Shown: positions 41,225-50,494, counted from the stretch's first letter. The stretch: 64,000 bases of DNA from an uncultured Acetatifactor sp. (GCA_910587555.1 CAJULV010000010.1:19230-83229); one strand, 5' to 3'. Numbers and translations: made by a program. Notes: generated from the letters alone by a model not told the origin.

Positions 41225-42654
41225 TACATCGACGCTCCTTCCACAAAGGCCTTATAGCCGCGATAAGTCTCATACACATCCGCTTTGCTGGTAGCCTCCC
41301 AGGGCGCATGCATGTTCAGTACGGCCACGCCGCTGTCAATCACATTCATTCCGTATTCGGCCAGAATGTACGCGATGGTCCCGCCTCCGCCTACATCTAC
41401 CTTTCCCAGCTCCGCCGTCTGCCAGACGATTTCCCTCTCGTCCATAACCTTGCGCAGATGTGCCATGTATTCCGCATTCGCGTCATTGGAGCCGGATTTT
41501 CCCCTGGAACCGGTAAATTTGTTGAATACCATTCCATTCCCAAGGAATGCGGCGTTCTTCTTCTCGAAGCAGGACGCGTAAGAAGGGTCATACCCTGCGC
41601 TGACATCGGAGGAAAGCATGCAGCTGTGTGCCAGGCATCTTCTCAGGTTCAATTCGCTGTACTCACCGTTTAAGTTCATCACTTCCGCCACTGCATTCTC
41701 AAAAAAACGCGAATGCATACCTGTGGCTCCCACAGAACCAATCTCTTCCTTGTCCACAAGGATACAGCACATGGTCCGCTCTGTCTCCTTCACGTCCAGC
41801 ATTGCGCGCATGGAAGTAAACGCGCATACCCTGTCATCCTGTCCGTAGGCAAGTATCATGCTTCTGTCAAAGCCGGCTTCCCTGGCCTTCCCGGCAGGTA
41901 CAATCTCCAGCTCCGCAGAGATGAAATCCTCTTCTTCTATCTCATAGTTTTCCTTCAGAATATCCAGGATTCCGGCCTTCACAGCCTCCTTAGCCTTTTT
42001 CTTATCAGGCTCTTCACCTTCCTCGTCCTTTTCGCCGGCATCAATACGGATGGGCCTGCTGCCTGCAATCAGGTCCAGCGCCTCACCCTCTATTACCTGT
42101 GCAGCCGTCTTCTTCAGCTGCTCCCCGGCCAGATGAATCAACAGATCAGATACGAAAAATACAGGATCATCCTCATTTTCGCCCACATTGAGTTCCACAA
42201 TGGTGCCGTCCTTCTTCACCACTACGCCGTGAATGGCAAGGGGGATTGCAACCCACTGATACTTCTTCACACCACCATAGTAATGTGTGTCCAGATACGC
42301 AAGGCCGCTGTCCTCATAGAGCGGATTCTGCTTCACGTCAATCCTGGGGCTGTCGATATGCGCACCCAGAATGTTCATCCCGTCTGTCAGGGGCTTTTCT
42401 CCGATCTGAAACATGGCGATGGACTTGTTCATACACACGCTGTAAACCTTATCGCCCTTCTGAAGCTTCGCGCCGCTTTCAATCAGGCTCTCAAGCTCCC
42501 GATAGCCTTCCGCTTCGATAGTATTCACGATGGTGTCGATGCACTCCCGCTCTGTCTTGCCGTTGTCCAGGAAATCCCTGTACTCCCGGTTCAGCGCTTC
42601 CAGCTCCTTCATCTGTCCCTCATCATAGGTCTCCCAAGTTACTTTTCTTTCCAT
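41224..42654 (-). CDS. M18 family aminopeptidase
   Basis: A 476-residue zinc aminopeptidase of the M18 (aspartyl aminopeptidase-like) family. The first metal ligand region is ILGAHIDSPRID (about 97), the catalytic/metal pair lies in VDKEEIGSVGATGM (about 310) and a further ligand in VLNMHAPWEATSKADV near the C-terminus. It removes N-terminal residues, probably acidic or neutral, in the cytoplasm. A lysine/glutamate-rich insertion (about 220-245) lies between domains. GAAAGGAAAA before the ATG supports the start. It is the first gene of a pair with queA. Confidence 0.93.
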   Translation of the reverse strand: MERKVTWETYDEGQMKELEALNREYRDFLDNGKTERECIDTIVNTIEAEGYRELESLIESGAKLQKGDKVYSVCMNKSIAMFQIGEKPLTDGMNILGAHIDSPRIDVKQNPLYEDSGLAYLDTHYYGGVKKYQWVAIPLAIHGVVVKKDGTIVELNVGENEDDPVFFVSDLLIHLAGEQLKKTAAQVIEGEALDLIAGSRPIRIDAGEKDEEGEEPDKKKAKEAVKAGILDILKENYEIEEEDFISAELEIVPAGKAREAGFDRSMILAYGQDDRVCAFTSMRAMLDVKETERTMCCILVDKEEIGSVGATGMHSRFFENAVAEVMNLNGEYSELNLRRCLAHSCMLSSDVSAGYDPSYASCFEKKNAAFLGNGMVFNKFTGSRGKSGSNDANAEYMAHLRKVMDEREIVWQTAELGKVDVGGGGTIAYILAEYGMNVIDSGVAVLNMHAPWEATSKADVYETYRGYKAFVEGASM

Positions 42655-42718
42655 GTCGAATTTTCCTTTCTTACATTAAAGGAGATGCCGTATGCGGCAT
42701 CCTTCTGAATATGTCCAT

Positions 42719-42746
42719 ATTCTACCACAACTGTATTTAATTTCAA
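42719..42746 (-). promoter_or_regulatory. Promoter of the aminopeptidase-queA pair
   Basis: TTGAAA (42741-42746) and TAGAAT (42719-42724) on the minus strand are 16 bases apart. The extended -35 AAAAGACTTGAAATTA matches those of the sortase and LRR promoters. Confidence 0.7.
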
Positions 42747-42770
42747 GTCTTTTACAAACGATTTATACAT

Positions 42771-43610
42771 TTAACACTGATTGGCATCCCCGTCCCGCCT
42801 TCTTTGTACCGCGCCGAAATACTGGTTCAGGCAGGCCCCGATCAAGATAATGTACATGCAGAAATACATCCACAGCAAAACGATGATGATAATGGACAGG
42901 CTGCCGTATATACCGTAGGAATTGCCGTATGTCAGATAATAGGAAAAAGCCCAGGAAAAAACACTCCACACCACGGCTGTAAAAACCGCACCGGGTATCT
43001 GCTCTTTAAACGCCAGCTTCTTGTCCGGCACATAGGCATAAACGGCCGCAAACAGCACGGACAGCACAGCCCACACAAACAGGAAACGGAAATTCATGGC
43101 AAAGGAAACCACTCTCTGCAGCTGCGGAATCCGGTGCAGCGCCAGCGTCACCAGCTGGTCGCCGAACACCATAACAAACAGCGACAGAATGACCACAACC
43201 AGCATGACTAACGTATAAAAAGAAGCAATGATGCGGAGTACGAAATAATTTCTCTTCTCCACCACACGGTTAACGGAATTCAACCCCTTCATAAGCGCCA
43301 TTACGCCTTTCGCAGCCGACCAGACAGTGGCAACCAGCGCAACGGACAAAATGCCCGCCGATTTGTCATAGACCTCTGAGATCAGGCTCTCCGCCAGGGG
43401 ATCAATCTGGTCCGGCAGAAAATCCGTCACCAGCTCCACCAGATTTTCCTCTGTCAGCGGCGTATAAGGTATAATCGTACAGATCATAATCAGCATGGGT
43501 ACCACTGACAGAAAAAAGAAAAAAGCGGTGCTGGCCGCATATGTGCCGATGTCTCTCTCCTTCATTTTTGAAGAAAAATCATTTAAAGTCAGATATAACT
43601 TCCAAATCAC
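42771..43610 (-). CDS. YihY/BrkB family inner-membrane protein
   Basis: A 279-residue protein with about six membrane helices and family signatures AASTAFFFFLSVVPML at the first helix and GAVFTAVVWSVFSWAFSYYL near the C-terminus. Once labelled ribonuclease BN, the family is now regarded as membrane proteins of unknown, possibly transport, function. The start is GTG 43610 with AGGAG eight bases upstream. It follows the SpoIID-like gene by 11 bases, so the two probably share a transcript. Confidence 0.93.
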   Translation of the reverse strand: MIWKLYLTLNDFSSKMKERDIGTYAASTAFFFFLSVVPMLIMICTIIPYTPLTEENLVELVTDFLPDQIDPLAESLISEVYDKSAGILSVALVATVWSAAKGVMALMKGLNSVNRVVEKRNYFVLRIIASFYTLVMLVVVILSLFVMVFGDQLVTLALHRIPQLQRVVSFAMNFRFLFVWAVLSVLFAAVYAYVPDKKLAFKEQIPGAVFTAVVWSVFSWAFSYYLTYGNSYGIYGSLSIIIIVLLWMYFCMYIILIGACLNQYFGAVQRRRDGDANQC

Positions 43611-43621
43611 GTAAGGTACTC

Positions 43622-45748
43622 CTACTCGTATATATTTTCAATCCTGCAATTCTCGTAAAAATACAGCAGAATCTCACTGGCGGAATAGCCCCCGACAGCC
43701 ATAGCCCTGGCGCCGTTCTGGCTCATGCCCACACCATGCCCGAAACCTCCGCCGATTAAGGTATATCCTATCACATTTCCGTTCTCTTTTCCAGTCTCTA
43801 TGGTAAAAAAGCCGCTGGGAAGCAGATTTGCGCTGGCAACCCGGCTGCCGTCCTGTCGCACCACCTGCGCCTTCCCGTCGTTCAGCACATACCGGATATT
43901 ATGCTCAGATATGACCTTAATCTTCTGTGCGCCGGACTCTATCACCAGTTCATCCGCCACGCCGCCGCTGCCCCGCTTTTCTATGTAAATATCCGTAATA
44001 TCGCCCAGGCTGTCAATGGTTTCGCTGACATATTCCCCGTCCTTCCAGGTAAGCACCAGCCTGCTGTTTGCCGCATAGCGCTTCTGCAGCGTCTCCAGTA
44101 TATGCTCTTTGTCCAGCGCCTCCACCTGGTAGCTCCATCGGTACCAGCCCTCACCGGATTCAAAATCATCTGCATTTACAGAACAAATAAACGCTGCAAA
44201 GGCCGCCTCATCTCTCAGTAATTCCCCAAGCTCTCCGGAAGCACCGCCGTTCCCTGTGGTTTCGCCCGACGCGCTTCCCCCGTTCCCTGTACCGCCTGCC
44301 GCCTCTCCACTGATGCCTTCCCCGGAAGCTTCCTCTCCAGCTCCTCCTCCCTGAGCCGCCGCAACGGCTTCGGCAAGCGCTGTCCTGCTTAACGGCTTAG
44401 CCTTCAGGTAAGTCAAACCGGGGGCCGCCTCTGTCTTCCACACATTGGCATCGCTGCCCACTCCGCAGGAAGTAGAATAATAATATGTTCCCGCCAGGCT
44501 GCCGTTATCCGTGCGCAGCAGCTGGCCATAGGTTTCCTTTACCGCAGTCGTACTGCTCTCCTGTTCCAGAATATTATTGTATACCTGATAAGACGTGCTG
44601 TCGTCCACATGAGCGCCGTACTGCGGATACCCGGCATGCTCCATATGGCCGTATGCGTAGGTCCTGGCACAGACTGCCTGGGCCTTCAATGCCTCAAAAG
44701 GGTATTTCGCGGGCATTTCACTGGGCACCACACTGTAGAGATACTCCTCCAGCAGCACCTCATTAATCGCCACTATGCCGTCTTCCGTCCGCAGGAACTC
44801 CATCTGCCCCCGGTAAGAAGGTATTCCCTGGCTGCGGCTGCAATTTTTGATTACAACCTTTCCCGTCAGTACATCCGGCACAATCCTGACCCTGTCTGCC
44901 TCAAAATAACTGCTGTCATAGCCCAGCTCCAGTTCTTCCCCCGCCGCATGGGACTCCTGCTTCTGATTGTCATAGGAACCGTAAAACACGGAATAGCCTG
45001 TATCGCAGGTAACCACCGGCGTATCATGGAAGCTGCCGCCGTAATCCGAAGCGCGAATCAGTACCCGGATATATTCCATCGCTTCTTCCTTCACCATCAA
45101 CAGGGCACAGATTTCCCCGTTCTCCACACATAAGTCCGTAAAATCATATCCGAAGCGCAGGTCGCCCGCGGTACACATTTCCAGGCTGTCATATAGCCTG
45201 TATCCCTTATAATCAGCCGCCAGAGGAAGTCTTCCATATCCCTCCACTTCGATTCCCGTATCGTCGGCGCTTAAAATTTTTCCGTTAATCTTGTCATCCC
45301 GAACCGTCACATCCGTGATGGCCCCGTCCGTCAGCTCTATATCCGCCACCTGTTCCCTGACTGTAAGGTCCGGAATCTGTACCCCGTCGTTTTTCTCCGC
45401 TGCCGCGCCCTGCTCCGAGCCGCCGTTACTCACGCCGGAAGTCCCGATTTCCGGCTGTCCGGCCGCCGTTTGTCCGCCCCAGGGATAAAATTCGCTCTGT
45501 CCGTCCCTGAAAATCAAAAGCCCTTCCTCATCGGACTCCATAATCCACACATTGGCCATCAGCTGGATCACAGGAATATGCGGTTCCGGCGTTGGCACAG
45601 GGATCTCCTCATCATCCCCTTTATGTATCAAAAGCAAAAGCAGCTTCCCAAATAAAAGGATTACCAGCAGCAATATGCCCAACAGGCAGATAAATGCTTT
45701 CATCTGCATTCTCTGAGATCTGTTTAAATTCCATCCGTTTCTGTCCAA
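43622..45748 (-). CDS. SpoIID/LytB domain protein, membrane-anchored
   Basis: A 708-residue protein with one N-terminal membrane helix (about 18-40) and an extracytoplasmic remainder. The SpoIID/LytB domain starts around LEEYLYSVVPSEMPAKYPFEALKAQ (catalytic Glu in PSEMP) and continues through AVCARTYAYGHM to GGGFGHGVGMSQNGA near the end. A low-complexity Gly/Glu/Ser insertion (about 465-505) splits it. Such proteins cleave denuded glycan strands of peptidoglycan. It is longer than sporulation SpoIID, so a vegetative wall-remodelling role is possible. TTG 45748 with GGAGG seven bases upstream is the best start. Confidence 0.9.
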   Translation of the reverse strand: MDRNGWNLNRSQRMQMKAFICLLGILLLVILLFGKLLLLLIHKGDDEEIPVPTPEPHIPVIQLMANVWIMESDEEGLLIFRDGQSEFYPWGGQTAAGQPEIGTSGVSNGGSEQGAAAEKNDGVQIPDLTVREQVADIELTDGAITDVTVRDDKINGKILSADDTGIEVEGYGRLPLAADYKGYRLYDSLEMCTAGDLRFGYDFTDLCVENGEICALLMVKEEAMEYIRVLIRASDYGGSFHDTPVVTCDTGYSVFYGSYDNQKQESHAAGEELELGYDSSYFEADRVRIVPDVLTGKVVIKNCSRSQGIPSYRGQMEFLRTEDGIVAINEVLLEEYLYSVVPSEMPAKYPFEALKAQAVCARTYAYGHMEHAGYPQYGAHVDDSTSYQVYNNILEQESSTTAVKETYGQLLRTDNGSLAGTYYYSTSCGVGSDANVWKTEAAPGLTYLKAKPLSRTALAEAVAAAQGGGAGEEASGEGISGEAAGGTGNGGSASGETTGNGGASGELGELLRDEAAFAAFICSVNADDFESGEGWYRWSYQVEALDKEHILETLQKRYAANSRLVLTWKDGEYVSETIDSLGDITDIYIEKRGSGGVADELVIESGAQKIKVISEHNIRYVLNDGKAQVVRQDGSRVASANLLPSGFFTIETGKENGNVIGYTLIGGGFGHGVGMSQNGARAMAVGGYSASEILLYFYENCRIENIYE

Positions 45749-45902
45749 ACTCTCTCCTCCCGTGCTGTGAAAATCCGAAAACCGACTTTATGGCACCGCG
45801 CAGTCCAAATCGGTTCTCCTGTTTATAAATGCCGGATACCATGGCATACAAGACAGGCTATTATATGGCATTTCATAGTATAATATGAAAATATTCTGCA
45901 AT

Positions 45903-45931
45903 TTTAAAAGAGCAGCCCAACAGGACTGCTC
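45903..45931 (-). terminator. Intrinsic terminator of the 6S-like RNA
   Basis: On the minus strand GAGCAGTCC (45923-45931) pairs with GGGCTGCTC (45910-45918) around a four-base loop, followed by TTTT (45903-45909 region). Confidence 0.85.
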
Positions 45932-46141
45932 TCTTCTTCTGTATTGTGTGCCCAAAATGCCGCCTTCTGCTCTCTGACTCCTAGCAATGCTAGGTGGGTA
46001 ACCGCAACCGAAGCTTTTGCCTTCCCTTCCAATCCTCCACCAAAAGTGCAGTGAGGGCTTGACAGCCACTCGGCAATGTAGGAATCCCGTTTAAAGTAGC
46101 GTAGGTTCAAAATAAACAAAAGTTATCGCACATTTCAGGCT
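45903..46141 (-). ncRNA. ssrS: Small structured RNA, probable 6S RNA
   Basis: A region of about 240 bases runs from a consensus promoter to an intrinsic terminator without a supported gene. The RNA holds AAACGGG and TGCCGAGTGG near the 5' side and AAGGCGGCATTTTGGG near the 3' side, which resemble the GCGGG, CCUGAGCCGA and GGCGGCAUCUCGG segments flanking the open bubble of 6S RNA. A hairpin CCTAGC/GCTAGG lies between. Overlapping short frames on the minus strand read as low-complexity protein and are considered false. Size, single-gene transcription unit and 5'/3' motif placement fit 6S RNA, which binds RNA polymerase; the family call needs a covariance search. Confidence 0.55.
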
Positions 46142-46147
46142 AAAAAT

Positions 46148-46176
46148 ATTATAACAAAAAGCCCGCAAAAATACAA
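46148..46176 (-). promoter_or_regulatory. Promoter of the 6S-like RNA
   Basis: TTGTAT (46171-46176) and TATAAT (46148-46153) on the minus strand are exactly 17 bases apart, placing the RNA start near 46141. Confidence 0.8.
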
Positions 46177-46364
46177 CTGTATTTTTTTCCAAATTTTGTT
46201 GTCGAATTTTGCCCGTAATCCTGTAATAGGGACTGCATTTTTGATACTTTCTCCAAAAAAGCCTTATCGCGCCCCACAAAGAACTGTACTAGCCGCGGGA
46301 TAAAACCTTGTCGTTGCTCCCGCCAGAATGCCATTTCGGCTGAATTTATATACTCTAAATTCAT
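46149..46364 (-). CDS. Possible small protein of 71 residues
   Basis: A 71-residue frame starting MNLEYINSAEMAFWREQRQ, with balanced amino-acid composition and a charged central helix (GRDKAFLEKVSKMQSLLQ). A consensus promoter (46413-46441, minus strand) lies about 42 bases upstream. It has no own ribosome site; a five-codon frame with AAAGGA ends in an ATGA overlap with it, so reinitiation is possible. Its last codons contain the promoter of the 6S-like RNA. I do not recognise it, and it could be a remnant. Confidence 0.4.
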   Translation of the reverse strand: MNLEYINSAEMAFWREQRQGFIPRLVQFFVGRDKAFLEKVSKMQSLLQDYGQNSTTKFGKKYSCIFAGFLL

Positions 46365-46395
46365 ATCCGCTTTTTCATAGAATTTCTAATTTCCT

Positions 46396-46424
46396 TTTAC
46401 ATAAAACATGAAATTATATAGAAT
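46396..46424 (+). promoter_or_regulatory. Promoter of the Xre regulator gene
   Basis: TTTACA (46396-46401) and TAGAAT (46419-46424) are 17 bases apart on the plus strand. It overlaps a divergent minus-strand promoter. Confidence 0.65.
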
Positions 46425-46441
46425 GTGTTTAGTTACTGTAA
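46413..46441 (-). promoter_or_regulatory. Divergent promoter for the 71-residue frame
   Basis: TTACAG (46436-46441) and TATAAT (46413-46418) on the minus strand are 17 bases apart, overlapping the Xre promoter face to face. The region is a good place for the Xre protein to act on both. Confidence 0.6.
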
Positions 46442-46491
46442 AAATACATAATAAAAAATAGGAGAAACGCAACAAAAGGACTGACTGAATC

Positions 46492-46947
46492 ATGAAAGAA
46501 GTAGGAAAAACAATTGCAGAACTGCGCACGGAAAAAGGGCTTCGGCAAAAAGACCTGTCAAATATTTTAAGCCTGTCTCCCAGCAGTATTTCCAATTACG
46601 AAACCGGCGCATACTGGCCTGACCTGAGTACTTTGTGTGAGATGGCCGACTATTTTAATGTAACAACGGATTATCTTCTCGGTCGTACAGGATACCGCTG
46701 TCCGCCTGAAGTCCTCGACAAATATGTCACGAAAGATTATGCAATCCACAATATCGTAAACACGCTGCTGACACTGGACTCGGCTTCCGTAGACGCTGCC
46801 CTCAAATATGTAAACTATCTGAAGGACAACCATGATAAATTAAGAAAAAAGAAAATTTCAGCGCACGAACCTTCCCGGAAAATCTCCATGCCTTCCGATA
46901 GCGCTCTCAAAAACAGTGAAAATAGAATCAAAAAAGGCGGGGCATAG
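46492..46947 (+). CDS. Xre family HTH transcriptional regulator
   Basis: A 151-residue protein with an N-terminal Cro/CI helix-turn-helix (about 6-62: IAELRTEKGLRQKDLSNILSLSPSSISNYETG and PDLSTLCEMADYFNVTTDYLLG). The C-terminal half is helical, then basic and Ser-rich, without a known ligand domain. AAAAGGA precedes the ATG by about 12 bases. The gene is monocistronic, with its own promoter and terminator. Likely targets include its own divergent promoter region. Its signal is unknown. Confidence 0.9.
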   Translation: MKEVGKTIAELRTEKGLRQKDLSNILSLSPSSISNYETGAYWPDLSTLCEMADYFNVTTDYLLGRTGYRCPPEVLDKYVTKDYAIHNIVNTLLTLDSASVDAALKYVNYLKDNHDKLRKKKISAHEPSRKISMPSDSALKNSENRIKKGGA

Positions 46948-46970
46948 TCTTTACGAAGGCCCCGCTATTT
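46937..46970. terminator. Bidirectional terminator between the Xre and MATE genes
   Basis: GCGGGGC (46937-46943) pairs with GCCCCGC (46959-46965). TATTTT follows on the plus strand and TTTTTT on the minus strand. The plus-strand hairpin overlaps the Xre stop. Confidence 0.85.
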
Positions 46971-46979
46971 TAATCCTGT

Positions 46980-48374
46980 TTATCTCTCCACTATATTCTG
47001 CAGCCAAACCCCTTTTTTCACCAATATAAATCCAATGGCACATTTAATCCAGTCCGCCATCTGCACCATGGCAAAGATGGCAATCACCGGTATTGCTGTC
47101 AGACGGCTCAGCCCATATGCAACCGGTACACTGACACACCACACAAATACACTGTCAAACAGAAACGTCACGATTGTCTTCCCGCCTGATCGCAGCGTAA
47201 AGTAAGCAGCGTGTATGAAGGCGGCCTGGGGCATGAATAAAGCCTGCGCCAGAATAAACTGCACCGCCACTGCCTTGACTTCGTCACTGGTATTGTAAAT
47301 CTGTGGAAACAGCGGCGCAATGAATGCCATCAACACGGCCACGCCGATACAGCAGGCGACAGAAAACACAATAATCTTATTATCCGTATCCCGGGCCTCC
47401 TCCATTTTCCCCGCCCCCAGGAGCTGCCCAATGATAATGGCAACAGCATCCCCCATGGCAATAAAAACGACATTAAACACATTGTTTATCGTATTTGCAA
47501 TATTCAGCCCGGCAATGACGCTTAATCCCCTGACGGAATAGCACTGCACCAGCATCGCCATACCCGCGGACCAGAGCGTCTCGTTGACCAGCAGCGGCGC
47601 CCCCTTGACGAAATATTTCCCCGCCAGATGGGGCGGCACCTTCAGCGTGGAATACACACCCTCAATATACGGGTTCCGCTCCTTATGCCTGTGGCTCCAC
47701 ACAATGACAATCCCTGCCTCCACATACCTGGACACCACCGTAGCAACCGCCGCTCCCACAACGCCCAATGCAGGCAGCCCCAGTTTACCGTAGATCAGAA
47801 GATAATTTAAGCACAGATTCACAATTACCGCGGCGATTCCCGCTTTCATGGGAAGTACGGTCTCACCGCATTCGCGCAGGGTACTGACGTAGATCTGCAC
47901 TGCCATAAATGCCGGAAGCCCTATCAGCATCACCTGCAGATAACTTCTGCCGTAATACAGCGCTGCTTCCAGGTCGCCGCCGTCACTGCTGCCGTTTAAG
48001 TACATCTTTATCAGGTTTCCGCCTACACTCCCGAGAAGTATGGCAGCGCCTGCCGTCAAAATCAAAGCCATCCAGAATTTATATCGGATGGTCTGGCGGA
48101 TTCCCTCATTATCCTTCTGGCCGAAATACTGCGCCGTAAAAATCCCCGCCCCGGCCAACCCGCCGAAGACACAGAGATAGTACACCATCAGAAGCTGATT
48201 GACTATGGCGACCCCGGACATCTGCTCCGTACCCACCTGCCCCACCATAATATTGTCCAGCAGGCCCACAAAATTCGTGATGCCGTTCTGGATCATTATG
48301 GGAACTGCCACTGCCAGAACCATCCTGTAAAAAGCCTTATTCCCTATAAACTTCCTTCCTGTCCTCACTGACAT
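46980..48374 (-). CDS. MATE family efflux transporter
   Basis: A 464-residue protein with twelve hydrophobic helices in two homologous halves, starting AVPIMIQNGITNFVGLLDNIMVGQVG, the usual MATE N-terminus, with a repeated pattern in the second half (MAMLVQCYSVRGLSVIAGLNIANTI). MATE pumps export drugs or metabolites using Na+ or H+ gradients. ATG 48374 follows AAGGAGG by eight bases; the six-codon longer start lacks a site. Its substrate is unknown. It is monocistronic. Confidence 0.93.
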   Translation of the reverse strand: MSVRTGRKFIGNKAFYRMVLAVAVPIMIQNGITNFVGLLDNIMVGQVGTEQMSGVAIVNQLLMVYYLCVFGGLAGAGIFTAQYFGQKDNEGIRQTIRYKFWMALILTAGAAILLGSVGGNLIKMYLNGSSDGGDLEAALYYGRSYLQVMLIGLPAFMAVQIYVSTLRECGETVLPMKAGIAAVIVNLCLNYLLIYGKLGLPALGVVGAAVATVVSRYVEAGIVIVWSHRHKERNPYIEGVYSTLKVPPHLAGKYFVKGAPLLVNETLWSAGMAMLVQCYSVRGLSVIAGLNIANTINNVFNVVFIAMGDAVAIIIGQLLGAGKMEEARDTDNKIIVFSVACCIGVAVLMAFIAPLFPQIYNTSDEVKAVAVQFILAQALFMPQAAFIHAAYFTLRSGGKTIVTFLFDSVFVWCVSVPVAYGLSRLTAIPVIAIFAMVQMADWIKCAIGFILVKKGVWLQNIVER

Positions 48375-48470
48375 ACACGTTTCCTCCTTCATGCGGCTTC
48401 CGGGCTATTCTGCGCCGCAGCGCCGTCCGCCTTATGGAAGGCTTCCTCCAAATTTGACCGCAGTCTTACC

Positions 48471-48498
48471 ATTATACCGCATTTTCCTGTAAATGCAA
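48471..48498 (-). promoter_or_regulatory. Promoter of the MATE gene
   Basis: TTGCAT (48493-48498) and TATAAT (48471-48476) on the minus strand are 16 bases apart. The leader is about 90 bases long. Confidence 0.75.
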
Positions 48499-48609
48499 TA
48501 CTTTTATCGCACTTCTCAGTTACTTTCAGCACTTTTTCGTAACAGTTCAGACAGGGCGCTGGACTGTTACACTTTTCTGTTTACCTGGGAATACATGCAT
48601 TGGTTTACC

Positions 48610-48650
48610 GGCGGCAAAAAAGAAACGGCAGACATTTGTCCACCGTCTCT
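48610..48650 (-). terminator. Terminator of pckA
   Basis: On the minus strand ACGGTGGACA and TGTCTGCCGT form a stem with one internal mismatch pair, followed by TTTCTTTTTT. It lies about 35 bases after the pckA stop. Confidence 0.75.
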
Positions 48651-48682
48651 CTTTATTCGAATACAATATTCAGGATCTCTTA

Positions 48683-50380
48683 TTACAGGCTGGCAGCTTC
48701 GTTTACAATCTTCTTCAGTGCTTCAAGAGCCTCTTCAGGCAGCTTGTCGTAGCCTTCCTTCTTGGTAGCAAAGCCTTCCACAGCGTCTACACGATTCTGC
48801 ATAGCGCCCTGAAGAGCCTTCACATAATCTGCATCGCCAAGGTCGGGTGTAAAGCCTTCCCAAGCCATGATCTCAATATCCTCGAAAGGTCCCCACTGTG
48901 TGAAAGTAGCCCTCTTCTCCACGATGGTCTCCAGAATGCCAAGGGTGTCGGCAGGTTTTACCTTCTTGCCCATGAAATCGCCAGTATTGATGATGTAGCA
49001 GTCTACATTCTTCTCGGCAACCAGCTTCTTGAACTTCTCATAGTCGTTTACCAGCGGATAAGTTCTGAACGGGTTCGCATAGGGAACGATACGAAGTGCG
49101 TTCATGTCGGTACCTGCAGCCACACGCTCTGCGGTGGATGTCTTGGTAGCCAGGGTAGCGCCCATAACGGATGCCAGGGCAGCGCCCTTCAACTTCACTA
49201 CAGGCGGAATGGTAGGATCCTTCATAATCCAGAAAATGGCATTTACGGGAGCGTCAATCTTATCCACGCGGTTCGGACTCCACAATTTGGACTTGATGGC
49301 ACGACCGTTGCCGTTCCTGATATCCTCGGTAACCAGCTGCACCTTGCCGTCCTCGTCCAGGGTAGCAGAGCAGTTCTGTGCCGTCAGCAGGAACTTATTG
49401 TCAGGGCAGCCTGTAGGATAGTCGGCTGTCTTGTCAAAATAGGTGGGTTCCAAAGCTACGGATGCGCAGGTATCGGTATTGATGATGAATGCATCGTCAT
49501 GAAGCACCTTGATCTCATATTTGCCGTCATGCTTCGCATGAGTCAGGGTGGACTTGCCGGATCCTGACAGGCCGTATACGGATGCAACGAACTTGCTGCC
49601 GTCCGCAAGCAGATACTCCTTCTGTCCGCCGTGGCAGGATGCATAACCGTTCCTGTTGGCCAGGGCCCATGCCATGGTAAGTGTACCCTTCTTGTGCTCG
49701 CCGAAATACTTCATGCCCAGAATAGCCGCACAGTTCTGATCCGTATCAAAATAGCACAGTGTCAGATCATCACTTAAGCAGCTGTAGTCCACGTCAGGGC
49801 TGGGTGTAGGCGCCCACTGAGGATTGGAAAAGATGTAGATATCCGGCTCCTTGCCGCCGCCGATAGGCTGGGACTCCTTGTACATCTTCACATAATTGTC
49901 GGACATGTACTGGAAGTTCAGCATCCAGTTATAAAGGAGGTTCTCTTCTCCTTCGGGAATCAGCAGATGCGCCTTGGCCATGAACTCGGGATCAAGCCCG
50001 ATATAGCACTCTGCATGATACATGGTCTGCCAGCGGGTCTTGTAGATGGCATCCATAACCACCTTATCAAGCTTGGCAGCATCCACGCCGGGCTCGCCCT
50101 TGATGCGGCGTGCCTGCGCATAACGTCCGGTAACGGCTCCGTCGTTGAACAGCAGAACCCTGGCATCTCTCTCCAGGCCGATTTCTTCGGCACGGTAAAC
50201 CGGCATATCGGTAACGATTGTTCCGGGGGAGTTCTTCGCCAGCTCGTAAGCTTCCTTCAGGGTATTCACCTTTACTACATTGTTGCCATAGAAAGCACCC
50301 TCAATGATGGAACGGGTCTTGCTGAAACCGGGCTTTCCGGCACCGATCTCAGAGATCGGGTAATACGCTTTTGTTGACAT
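48683..50380 (-). CDS. pckA: Phosphoenolpyruvate carboxykinase (ATP)
   Basis: A 565-residue enzyme interconverting oxaloacetate plus ATP with phosphoenolpyruvate, CO2 and ADP. The P-loop is YGLSGSGKSTLTH (kinase-1a), with the metal-binding Asp in HDDAFIIN and the nucleotide region around NALRIVPYANPF. It is a divergent, slightly long member compared with enterobacterial PckA. ATG 50380 follows AAGGAGG. In anaerobes the enzyme often runs in the CO2-fixing direction, supplying oxaloacetate, the substrate of the Re-citrate synthase also encoded here. It is monocistronic. Confidence 0.93.
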   Translation of the reverse strand: MSTKAYYPISEIGAGKPGFSKTRSIIEGAFYGNNVVKVNTLKEAYELAKNSPGTIVTDMPVYRAEEIGLERDARVLLFNDGAVTGRYAQARRIKGEPGVDAAKLDKVVMDAIYKTRWQTMYHAECYIGLDPEFMAKAHLLIPEGEENLLYNWMLNFQYMSDNYVKMYKESQPIGGGKEPDIYIFSNPQWAPTPSPDVDYSCLSDDLTLCYFDTDQNCAAILGMKYFGEHKKGTLTMAWALANRNGYASCHGGQKEYLLADGSKFVASVYGLSGSGKSTLTHAKHDGKYEIKVLHDDAFIINTDTCASVALEPTYFDKTADYPTGCPDNKFLLTAQNCSATLDEDGKVQLVTEDIRNGNGRAIKSKLWSPNRVDKIDAPVNAIFWIMKDPTIPPVVKLKGAALASVMGATLATKTSTAERVAAGTDMNALRIVPYANPFRTYPLVNDYEKFKKLVAEKNVDCYIINTGDFMGKKVKPADTLGILETIVEKRATFTQWGPFEDIEIMAWEGFTPDLGDADYVKALQGAMQNRVDAVEGFATKKEGYDKLPEEALEALKKIVNEAASL

Positions 50381-50494
50381 GGGTATCATCCTCCTTAAAT
50401 TGTATTTCTCCTCTCCCGGATAAGACAAGCGGGAGGTGGCTGATATTTTTACAGAAATCCCTTTTTTACAGGACTCTGTCCTCTGATCTTTACT

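Noticed and set aside
45788..46119. Short minus-strand protein frames over the 6S-like region
   Set aside because: The overlapping frames have no ribosome sites and lie inside an RNA transcription unit with its own promoter and terminator.
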